From: Patescibacteria group bacterium
GTDB taxonomy: Bacteria > Patescibacteriota > Patescibacteriia > UBA1558 > UBA10009
Direction: 5' to 3'
DNA: 42,059 nucleotides
Assembly (NCBI GenBank): GCA_018818425.1
Contig: JAHISB010000032.1
Span: forward strand, 1-42,059
Within the stretch, counting starts at the first letter, position 1; every line of letters begins with the position of its first letter. The notes beneath the pieces were generated by a model that was not told the origin of the DNA, searched no databases, and saw only the letters and a program-made list of their open reading frames with translations. Below are positions 1 through 7,439 of this stretch, in pieces. The position numbers were made by a program, and so were the translations under genes.

Positions 1-71
1 AAAGAAAAAGAAATTTGAAAATTTTTTAAAACAATTGGGCGATAGCCCAAAAAAGAAAAGGAATATTTCAG

Positions 72-197
72 CTAACGTTCCTGCGTATGCGATGTTTGCC
101 AGTGGTATAATTGCACGAAGTGCTTACCACTGGCAAATATGGGTGGAGGCTTGCGGAGGTACGGAGCAAGCCGTAACCGCATACGCAGTGTTATATG
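72..197 (-). repeat. attC-like branched imperfect palindrome (putative recombination site)
   Basis: Arms TAAC 73-76/GTTA 190-193 and CTGCGTATGCG 81-91/CGCATACGCAG 178-188 with unequal spacers (extrahelical bases). Inner stems TTTGCCAGTGGTA 95-107/TACCACTGGCAAA 125-137, GCAC/GTGC 113-123 and GGCTTGC/GCAAGCC 148-172. Confidence 0.6.
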
Positions 198-261
198 ATG
201 TACATGTTTTCCTTTAATTTCTGAAAGAAATTGCTCTTAAAAAGAATCCGATTTTGTTTTT
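190..261 (-). repeat. Left terminal inverted repeat of defence cassette
   Basis: Reverse complement AAAAACAAAATCGGATTCTTTTTAAGAGC-(hairpin)-AAAGGAAAACATGTACATCATATAAC matches 5914-5984 except for the central hairpin and two or three bases. Confidence 0.85.
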
Positions 262-263
262 CC

Positions 264-316
264 GTTTTGGGTGGTGGGCAGAGGGGATTAAGGGGTGAAT
301 GCCCGCCACCCAAAAC
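264..316 (-). terminator. Long stem-loop A (17-bp stem), downstream of the minus-strand operon
   Basis: GTTTTGGGTGGTGGGCA 264-280 pairs with TGCCCGCCACCCAAAAC 300-316 (one G-T wobble). Confidence 0.6.
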
Positions 317-327
317 ACCTATTTCTG

Positions 328-382
328 GTTTGAGGGAGGGGCAAGAGGGGAACAAAAGGGGTGAATTGCCCCTCCCTCAAAC
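328..382 (-). terminator. Long stem-loop B (17-bp perfect stem), downstream of the minus-strand operon
   Basis: GTTTGAGGGAGGGGCAA 328-344 pairs with TTGCCCCTCCCTCAAAC 366-382; lies just after the stop of the 389-1972 ORF. Confidence 0.6.
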
Positions 383-388
383 ATCTAC

Positions 389-1972
389 TTACTTGTTCAA
401 TTTTTCAACAATTTCTATAAGATAATTTACCTTTTCAAATATCTGATCTAATAATGGGTTGCTCTTGAATATCGAAAAAATAGTTAAACCAACAATGATT
501 ATTGTTAGCCAAAAAACATTTCTTTGAATTTTTAAATTGGCAATAGCCGAGGTAAGATTCCCGCTTGCGTTTATTGATTCATTAACTTGTTTTTCTTGAG
601 TTTTTAAAGTTTTTACCCTCATTTCATCCTGCTGTCTAAGCAGTTCAAGAAAATCAGGTAGGCTTTTATAATGTTCTGGTGGTGTAAAGTCTAAACAGTC
701 GTCTGAATATCTATTTTTAGACTTTGTTAGATTTTCTATGTCATGACTGATAGCTTGAATATCCGTGCTAATTGAAAGGAATTGCGACCTGATAAAATTA
801 AGGTTTTGTATAGCATGTCCGATTCTTTTTATTGGGGATACGGCTTTATCTCTAAGGCTTGAAAGTTGTTTTTCGCAATTTAGCAATAAATGGTGAGTAG
901 ACCATAGTCCTGCCGTATTTTCCATGTATAAATTGAGCTTATTTGTAATTCCAGCCCTATTTGCACCTCCATATTGTTCCATGTCTTTTTGAGTGAGGTC
1001 GCCAAAATTACCAAATAATATCCCTAGAGAGTTTTTATTTGATTGTACTCTAAGTTCAAGTTCAGGCACTTCTTTACCTGTCCAATCCTCATTACCATAA
1101 TCAAACAATAAATCAGAGTAATGATCTTTTAATATGCTTTTTTGCGAATTAGATTTTTTATACTCTGCTGTGGTCACTAAACTAATTGTTGGTAAATCAC
1201 CTTTTGATGAGGCAAAATGCCCTGGCAGATTTTTGTTGAACCACGAAAAAAGATTTTTATGCACATTAGTAAACTGTTGTTGTACGGATTTTCTTTTTTG
1301 TGAGGCTGGTCCGATAAAACTAATTATATTTCGGGATTTTCGCTCGATTTTTGTTTTGTGCAAAGTTTTAAATAGTGGATTTAACGAACTTGCTAGATCA
1401 TCACTAAAAACAAATTGTATCGTTACAATAGTTATGCTCGAAGTAATATTTCGTAGTGATAAACTGCAATAATCAATTCCTTTTGGTAATTTGGCACGCC
1501 TTATATCAGCCCCTAAAAAACGTGATTTATCGGTTTTGGATAAAATGATTCCGCCATTTATCCAAGAGCTTTGGTTTCCATAGCTTCGTCCATGTTTAAC
1601 CCAGTCTGTTAGGTTTATTTTGTTGCCTGTATTGGATTCAGGGGCATCCCAACCAAGTTTTTTTAGCGATTTTAGTAATGAATTGATGTTTGACGGCGTA
1701 AATACTTCTGATACCCAAGCACAATGTATTTCAATTTTTTCCGATTCAGGGGGAGTTGTACTTTTTAGCTCTTTTGGATCACGTTCATCATGAAAATACT
1801 TCAAAGATTGTTTGATGTGTTTTTTGGAATCCCACTTTCTTTTTAAGAATTTGATTAACGGGATTTTATCAAGTAATGATTTTTCGTTATTTTTCGATTG
1901 TTGCGATTTCTTCATCGGTGAGATTATAAAGTTTATAAATTGCTCGATCAATTTTTTCGTCCAGTTTTTCAA
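389..1972 (-). CDS. Hypothetical protein with C-terminal coiled coil and transmembrane helix
   Basis: Long ORF overlapping the methyltransferase 3' end. C-terminal hydrophobic VFWLTIIIVGLTIFSIF. An alternative start at MKKSQQ (about 1915) would reduce the overlap. Confidence 0.75.
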   Translation of the reverse strand: MKNWTKKLIEQFINFIISPMKKSQQSKNNEKSLLDKIPLIKFLKRKWDSKKHIKQSLKYFHDERDPKELKSTTPPESEKIEIHCAWVSEVFTPSNINSLLKSLKKLGWDAPESNTGNKINLTDWVKHGRSYGNQSSWINGGIILSKTDKSRFLGADIRRAKLPKGIDYCSLSLRNITSSITIVTIQFVFSDDLASSLNPLFKTLHKTKIERKSRNIISFIGPASQKRKSVQQQFTNVHKNLFSWFNKNLPGHFASSKGDLPTISLVTTAEYKKSNSQKSILKDHYSDLLFDYGNEDWTGKEVPELELRVQSNKNSLGILFGNFGDLTQKDMEQYGGANRAGITNKLNLYMENTAGLWSTHHLLLNCEKQLSSLRDKAVSPIKRIGHAIQNLNFIRSQFLSISTDIQAISHDIENLTKSKNRYSDDCLDFTPPEHYKSLPDFLELLRQQDEMRVKTLKTQEKQVNESINASGNLTSAIANLKIQRNVFWLTIIIVGLTIFSIFKSNPLLDQIFEKVNYLIEIVEKLNK

Positions 1973-4583
1973 TCTCTGTTTTTAGTCGGGCGTGTTTGTC
2001 GGTGTTGCTTGTAATCTCGTGAGCTTCTTTTTGTAGATTAAGCATAAGCTCGGCAAGTTTGGTGATTTCGGCTTGTTCTTTTTCGTTGGCTTCGGGAATA
2101 GGAAAAATTGCAAGCTCTTTCACCTTGAATTGCGGAAAAGTTTTGCGTTGGAATTTATCAAAAGTGTTGGCAAACCAAAATGTTGTTAGCTTTGAATTGA
2201 TGACAGCAAGAAGAAAAAGAGGCTCAACCTTAAAATCAAAAATAACCATGCTGTTAATGTCGTTCAAATATTTGCCCTCTGTAAAAACTGCATTTATTGC
2301 GTATGGTGGCTGTGAGGGAATTTGTCGAACTAAAATACGCTTTCCGTCAAAAGGTACTGATTTTCTAGGTTCTGCGAGCCAATCGCCATAACTCAAATAT
2401 TCGCCAGACCAACCAAGTGCGTAACGCTTAACATCACGACCTTCTAAGTATTTTATGTAATTTTCATCTTCTTTGTTTTTAGAATGGAAAACTCTGTTAT
2501 TTTTGATTTCTTCCGTTTGTGGTGGTTTGCCCTTTCCTGTTTGATAGGCTTTTAATCCAGTTGAGGCTGTTGCGCTATCTTTGAGCTGTTTTGACTTTTC
2601 CGCAACTTTTTTCAAAATCATCATTTTGTCTTTGTCTTTCGCCAGTGAAATATTGATAATGTGATTATTGTCTTTAAAATCATCTGGTGAGAATTTGCCA
2701 ACAATTTTTAGTTTACTGTCTCTAAATTCGCCGAGTGTTACCTTGCTTCTTCTGCCCTTTTTGAAAATTACAAGGCAAGTGTCCACGTTTGCATCGCCAA
2801 AAACTTTGTCGTAGATGTTGATGATTTGTAGACTGCCGACTTCTTCAAGCAAAAATTTTCTAAGTGGTGCGAAAGTATCAATCGTCAGCCAAGTATTTGG
2901 AACAATAAAGCCGAAATATCCGCCCTCTTGCAAAAGATTGTAGGCTCGTTCAATAAAAAGCAGATAAGTGTTAAGTTGGTAGTTTGCCAGTTTGTAATTT
3001 TCGTAGAAATATTTTTTGGCAGAGTCATCAAAATTTTTGCCTCGTGCGAAAACATAGGGCGGATTTCCAATAATCACACTAAAGCCCTCATGTTCAAATA
3101 CTTCTGAAAATTCCTGTTTCCAGTTAAAGGCTTTTTGCTCACGCCATACATCATCAAAATACTGTTGTAGTTTTTCCATGTCGCCGTCAACAAGCGAATT
3201 TCCAATGCGGATATTATGCGAAAGTGTCGGTAGTTTTGTTCTTTGCTGTAAAACACGCAAAAGCAAATTGAGTTGAGCGATTTCTATGGCTTGCTCGTCC
3301 AAGTCAACACCATAAATATTGTTTTTCAAGATTTCAAAACGATCAAAAAGCCCTGTTTGTTTATCCAGTTTGGTTTTGGCTTCGAGCATTTTGTCGTAGG
3401 CGGAGATAAGAAAAGAACCACTACCACAAGCAGGGTCAAGAATTTTGATGTTTGGGATATCTTTTGCTTTGGCTTTTTTCAAAACTTCGCCGAGTGTTTG
3501 CTCAATCAGATATTCAACAACATATTTTGGTGTGTAATAAATTCCTTGTGATTTTCGTTTCGATTTTTTCTTGTCGTCTTTTTGCGCTTTTTCCTGAACA
3601 TAGCCCAAATACTGCTCGTAAATTCCGCCCAGAACATCGGTTGAAATGGCGGAAAAATCGTAGCGGTAGCCGTCGGTAGTTTGGTATAGCCCTTTGATGA
3701 TTGTTTCAAAAACTTTGTCATCGGCTTTCCAGTTTTCCAGCGCGTGCGAAGAAAAAAGTTTTGAATTGTAGTGATCGTCAAACCAACGAAAGCCATCATT
3801 GAGTCTTTTAAAAATGTTGTGCTTTTTGCCTGCGGATTCCCATTCACGAACAAGCGAAAGCAAAATATTTTGTTCAATTTTTCTGTCTTCGGCGGTGCGG
3901 ATAAAAATAAGGCGATCCAAAACTTTTTGCACGCCTTCATCAAGAGCGTCCTCGTCAATGTTGCTGTTATTTTTCCTGAAGTCTTTAGTCAGGAGCGCGC
4001 GCCAAGTCGTCAAATCTTCAAAAAGTTTTTCGCCGACCTGTTTTCGTTTGGTGAGCTTGCCCCATTTTTCCGCTTGTTCGGCGAGCTTCTTTTCTTCAAA
4101 ACTTTCTTTGGAAAGTAGCCATAACTGGTCAAAGCGGTCTAAATATTCGTGCCATTTTAGCTCAAAGAAAAGATTTTGCGATAGGCTTTTTGGTGGAATT
4201 TCGGCGTTGAAAACTTTTATACCCTCAAAGTCGGAAAGAATCGCCCATGTTACGCTTTTGTTCCAAGAATAATTTATGGCTTGTTCCGCCCATTTCCACT
4301 CGTCCAAATCTACTTTCAATGCTTTAGCTTCCAAAAACATGACAGGAATATGATTAAGACGAAAAGCCAGATCAACACGCCCCTTTGAAACGGTTTCTTC
4401 GGTGGTAACTTCATTTGGATTTTCAAGGTTTCTCATATCCCAGCCCAAAAACTCAAAAAGTGGCTCGATAAATTCATTTCGGGTTTGGGCTTCGTTGTAT
4501 GATTTTACCTTTCGGGTATCAACAAGGCGTTGATATTTTTCAATCAATTTTGCTATTTGTTGTTTTGCTTCTTGTTTTGTCAT
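1887..4583 (-). CDS. Type IIG-like restriction enzyme/N6-adenine DNA methyltransferase (Eco57I-like)
   Basis: N-terminal HSDR_N-like segment (RVDLAFRLNHIPVMFLEAKAL), GIYYTP, DPACGSGSFL (motif I) and VIIGNPPYV (motif IV). Confidence 0.9.
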   Translation of the reverse strand: MTKQEAKQQIAKLIEKYQRLVDTRKVKSYNEAQTRNEFIEPLFEFLGWDMRNLENPNEVTTEETVSKGRVDLAFRLNHIPVMFLEAKALKVDLDEWKWAEQAINYSWNKSVTWAILSDFEGIKVFNAEIPPKSLSQNLFFELKWHEYLDRFDQLWLLSKESFEEKKLAEQAEKWGKLTKRKQVGEKLFEDLTTWRALLTKDFRKNNSNIDEDALDEGVQKVLDRLIFIRTAEDRKIEQNILLSLVREWESAGKKHNIFKRLNDGFRWFDDHYNSKLFSSHALENWKADDKVFETIIKGLYQTTDGYRYDFSAISTDVLGGIYEQYLGYVQEKAQKDDKKKSKRKSQGIYYTPKYVVEYLIEQTLGEVLKKAKAKDIPNIKILDPACGSGSFLISAYDKMLEAKTKLDKQTGLFDRFEILKNNIYGVDLDEQAIEIAQLNLLLRVLQQRTKLPTLSHNIRIGNSLVDGDMEKLQQYFDDVWREQKAFNWKQEFSEVFEHEGFSVIIGNPPYVFARGKNFDDSAKKYFYENYKLANYQLNTYLLFIERAYNLLQEGGYFGFIVPNTWLTIDTFAPLRKFLLEEVGSLQIINIYDKVFGDANVDTCLVIFKKGRRSKVTLGEFRDSKLKIVGKFSPDDFKDNNHIINISLAKDKDKMMILKKVAEKSKQLKDSATASTGLKAYQTGKGKPPQTEEIKNNRVFHSKNKEDENYIKYLEGRDVKRYALGWSGEYLSYGDWLAEPRKSVPFDGKRILVRQIPSQPPYAINAVFTEGKYLNDINSMVIFDFKVEPLFLLAVINSKLTTFWFANTFDKFQRKTFPQFKVKELAIFPIPEANEKEQAEITKLAELMLNLQKEAHEITSNTDKHARLKTEIEKLDEKIDRAIYKLYNLTDEEIATIEK

Positions 4584-4586
4584 AGC

Positions 4587-5687
4587 TTATTTATTGAGTA
4601 ATTTTATCAGTTCATCAAAGGCATACACCTTATTTCTACGCTTTTTTGGAGTTGTGTCTTTGATTATTCCCGCTTCCAGAAATTTGGCAATCAGATTAAA
4701 GAATGTTTGAGTATTTTTTACTTTAGCCTCTTTTCTGATGCTTGCGGTTCTAAAAATCGGATGAATGAAAATAGCGTCCAAAAGATTGATTGCATAGACG
4801 GAGTTAATCTCAATAATTTTTTCTTTATACTTCGCGTGTAAATCTAAAATTGCCTTGCCTGTTTTTTCGGCTTCTTCCGCTTGTGTCGCCAGAGCCGTGA
4901 GGAAAAACTTGATCCAGTCTTCCCATTTCTCTTTTTCGCTGACCAATCGAAGCAGTTCGTAATAATCTTCACGATGTTCTTCAAAAAATTCGCTGAGATA
5001 TAAAAACGGGTGAGATAGGAGTTGCTGTTCATAAAGAAATAACGAAACAATAAGTCTTCCCACTCTGCCATTACCGTCCAAGAACGGATGAATAGCTTCA
5101 AATTGATAATGGGCGATTGCTATCTGAACAAGTGGATCTTTTTCGTCTTCGGAGTTTAAATATTTTTCTAAATTACTGAATAAAGGAATGATTTCATTTG
5201 CCGGTGGCGGTACAAAACTGGCATCTTCAATAGTCGCGCCCGGTCTGCCAATGTAAACCTGTGCTTTTCTAAACTCTCCCGGGGCTTTGTTCTGACCTCG
5301 TCCTGAACGAAGCAGGATTGAATGCAGTTTTTTGATGAGATTTTCAGCGAGTGGGGTTTTTTTCAGGGTTTTTACACCAAGTTCCAAGGCTTCACGGTAA
5401 TTGATGATTTCGTGAATATCTTTTTTTCTCTCTGAATCATCTTTTTTTTCGTCTTGTGCTTCGTATTCCAAAACTTCATTGAGCGTTGCCTGCGTTCCTT
5501 CAATTTTGGAGCTTAAAACTGCTTCTTTGGTCTGCATGGTTCGACCAAGCAGTTCGGGGTTTGGCAGTTGATTTAAAAGCGAATTCAAAGAAGCAATCGC
5601 TCTATGTGCTTTTGTGATATGACCGATTAAACTTGAATAATCAATTTTTATCGGTAACTTTTGCGGAATGAAGGGTTTTTTGCTCAT
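4587..5687 (-). CDS. Fic family protein (Fic_N plus Fic core, C-terminal winged-helix-like region)
   Basis: HPFLDGNGRVGR Fic motif; N-terminal SSKIEG matches the (S/T)xxxE(G/N) inhibitory motif. Confidence 0.92.
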   Translation of the reverse strand: MSKKPFIPQKLPIKIDYSSLIGHITKAHRAIASLNSLLNQLPNPELLGRTMQTKEAVLSSKIEGTQATLNEVLEYEAQDEKKDDSERKKDIHEIINYREALELGVKTLKKTPLAENLIKKLHSILLRSGRGQNKAPGEFRKAQVYIGRPGATIEDASFVPPPANEIIPLFSNLEKYLNSEDEKDPLVQIAIAHYQFEAIHPFLDGNGRVGRLIVSLFLYEQQLLSHPFLYLSEFFEEHREDYYELLRLVSEKEKWEDWIKFFLTALATQAEEAEKTGKAILDLHAKYKEKIIEINSVYAINLLDAIFIHPIFRTASIRKEAKVKNTQTFFNLIAKFLEAGIIKDTTPKKRRNKVYAFDELIKLLNK

Positions 5688-5695
5688 ATTTTTGA

Positions 5696-5775
5696 TTAGA
5701 ATAAGGAATTACGTTATTCCAACGATTAGAATAAGAAACACTGTTATTCTAAATATAGTCAATTTATTAGAATAA
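5696..5775. promoter_or_regulatory. Repeated TTAGAATAA operator-like sites upstream of the Fic gene
   Basis: TTAGAATAA at 5696-5704, 5726-5734 and 5767-5775; inverted TTATTCTAA at 5744-5752. Confidence 0.6.
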
Positions 5776-5913
5776 TGCAAGTATGCTATCAACAGAATAA
5801 AATAAACTGCTTTCGGAGCGAAGCGGAGAAAGCAACCTTCTTATTCCCCTTATCAAATAAATGTTTTCGTAGCGGAGCGAAGAAAACTCCATATACCCCC
5901 TCTATAATAAAAG

Positions 5914-5984
5914 AAAAACAAAATCGGATTCTTTTTAAGAGCTGGGGCGATAGCCCCAAAAGGAAAACATGTATTTCATATAAC
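5914..5984 (+). repeat. Right terminal inverted repeat of defence cassette
   Basis: AAAAACAAAATCGGATTCTTTTTAAGAGC-TGGGGCGATAGCCCCA-AAAGGAAAACATGTATTTCATATAAC; inverted match to 190-261. Confidence 0.85.
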
Positions 5985-6000
5985 GTAGTATATGCGAACC
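5977..6000 (-). other. Half-site resembling one attC arm (attI-like position next to the recombinase)
   Basis: CATATAACGTAGTATATGCGAACC compared with CATATAACACTGCGTATGCGG in the 72-197 palindrome (minus strand). Confidence 0.45.
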
Positions 6001-6062
6001 TATTGACATTTTGGCTAATTTCAGACAAGATAAGGGCATCTAATTATTAATCAGAAAAGCTT

Positions 6063-6974
6063 ATGTTCGTCAAAGACGAATCCGCCTTTGGCGGGAAAAG
6101 TGTTAATTTTGATGGCTTAAAGCCGCAAATCCTACCTTCCAATTATAAACCATTTCTACCAAAAGTCCATCCTTTGGCTAGATTGGCGCAAGAATTGATT
6201 ATTAGGGGGTTTTCAAAAAGAACAATAAAAGCGTATCTGGAAATAAATCAACGATTTATGATTTTTGTCCGCAAGTCCTCTAAAGAAGTTGCGGCGCAGG
6301 ATATTAAAAATTATCTTCTTTATCAAAAAGGCAGGGGATTGGGCAATACTTCATTGAATCTTATTATTTCAGCTTTGCAATTTTATTATCAGCAGGTTCT
6401 GAAACGGAAACTGTTTTTTAATATCAAAAGGCCAAAAAAGGAGCATTATCTGCCTATTGTTTTATCCCGGGAAGAAATTCAGGCCATTATTGATTCCATA
6501 ACCAATATCAAGCATAAACTGATGATTGCCATGGCTTATGGTTCCGGCCTAAGAGTCAGCGAAGTAATAAATTTAAAAGTTAACGAGGTAAATCCTGACG
6601 AGCTGACTTTGCACATCAAACAGTCAAAGGGCCGGCGCGGCCGGCTGACAATTTTGCCGGAAAAAATAAAATCTGAACTTCAGCAATATATTTTAGGGAA
6701 AAAAGCGGATAATTTCGTCTTTATCAGCCAGCGGGGCGGCAAAGTAACGGCCAGAACCGCTCAAAAGATTTTTGAAAACAGCTTAAAAAAAGCAGGCATA
6801 AAAAAAGAAGCGACTTTCCATTCCTTAAGGCACAGTTTTGCCACTCATCTTTTGGAAAACGGCGTTGATGTCCGCTATGTGCAGGAGCTGTTGGGGCATC
6901 AAAATATCAGAACCACCCAGATTTATACCAAAGTCACCAACCCCAAACTAAAAAGCATAAAAAGTCCGTTATAA
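6063..6974 (+). CDS. Tyrosine recombinase/integrase (Xer-like)
   Basis: SAM-like N-terminal domain; GLRVSEVINLK, HSLRHSFATHLLENGVDVRYVQELLGHQNIRTTQIYTKV with R-H-x-x-R-H-Y catalytic pattern. Confidence 0.93.
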   Translation: MFVKDESAFGGKSVNFDGLKPQILPSNYKPFLPKVHPLARLAQELIIRGFSKRTIKAYLEINQRFMIFVRKSSKEVAAQDIKNYLLYQKGRGLGNTSLNLIISALQFYYQQVLKRKLFFNIKRPKKEHYLPIVLSREEIQAIIDSITNIKHKLMIAMAYGSGLRVSEVINLKVNEVNPDELTLHIKQSKGRRGRLTILPEKIKSELQQYILGKKADNFVFISQRGGKVTARTAQKIFENSLKKAGIKKEATFHSLRHSFATHLLENGVDVRYVQELLGHQNIRTTQIYTKVTNPKLKSIKSPL

Positions 6975-7012
6975 TAATTAAATCGTGATACATTTGCGCG
7001 ATTCGCGATTTT

Positions 7013-7041
7013 TGACAACTTTTACCCCATCAATTATACTT
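7013..7041 (+). promoter_or_regulatory. Sigma70-type promoter
   Basis: TTGACA (7013-7018), 17-nt spacer, TATACT (7036-7041), upstream of the ORF at 7080. Confidence 0.7.
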
Positions 7042-7079
7042 AATAAAACAGGGTCAATTTTATCATTAATTTAAAACCT

Positions 7080-7379
7080 ATGACCAGAAAAGCGAATCGA
7101 GTTAAGCTCGAGAACATTAACCAAGAAACCATGTCTAAAAATAAATTGGAGTATTATTTCACGGCCATCCAGCAACGTTTTGAAGAACAGGATCAAATGA
7201 TCCAGCAACGTTTTGAAGAACAGGATCAAATGATCCAGCAACGTTTTGAAGAACAGGATCAAAAGTTTAAGTCGATTTTAGACATTGTCGGATTTTATGA
7301 CACCGAGAGGAAAGATATAAAATCCACGCTTTGGGAGCATGAAAGACGTCTGATTAAATTAGAAAAACAGTCAGCTTAA
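7080..7379 (+). CDS. Small coiled-coil protein with 11-aa tandem repeats
   Basis: Three IQQRFEEQDQM/K repeats, upstream promoter and downstream terminator. Confidence 0.75.
   Translation: MTRKANRVKLENINQETMSKNKLEYYFTAIQQRFEEQDQMIQQRFEEQDQMIQQRFEEQDQKFKSILDIVGFYDTERKDIKSTLWEHERRLIKLEKQSA
7167..7265 (+). repeat. 33-bp x3 in-frame tandem repeat
   Basis: ATCCAGCAACGTTTTGAAGAACAGGATCAAATG repeated at 7167, 7200 and 7233; the last copy ends AAG. Confidence 0.95.
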
Positions 7380-7390
7380 TTATTATAGTA

Positions 7391-7420
7391 AAAGGCCCGG
7401 CTTGCTGTCGGGCTTTTTTT
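7391..7420 (+). terminator. Rho-independent terminator
   Basis: AAGGCCCGgcttgctgtCGGGCTTTTTTT. Confidence 0.8.
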
Positions 7421-7439
7421 ATTTTATTATTAACATAAT

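Noticed and set aside
35-425. Plus-strand ORFs 35-217 and 231-425
   Set aside because: They are translations across the attC-like palindrome and the two long hairpins; no coding signature.
1134-4272. Several antisense ORFs over the R-M operon (e.g. 1134-1472, 2059-2391, 3799-4272)
   Set aside because: Low-complexity antisense translations of a clearly coding opposite strand.
72-6974. Calling the left module a canonical integron
   Set aside because: The recombinase seems to lack the IntI-specific insertion and the attC-like site is atypical (branched, non-consensus R boxes), so it is reported only as integron-like.
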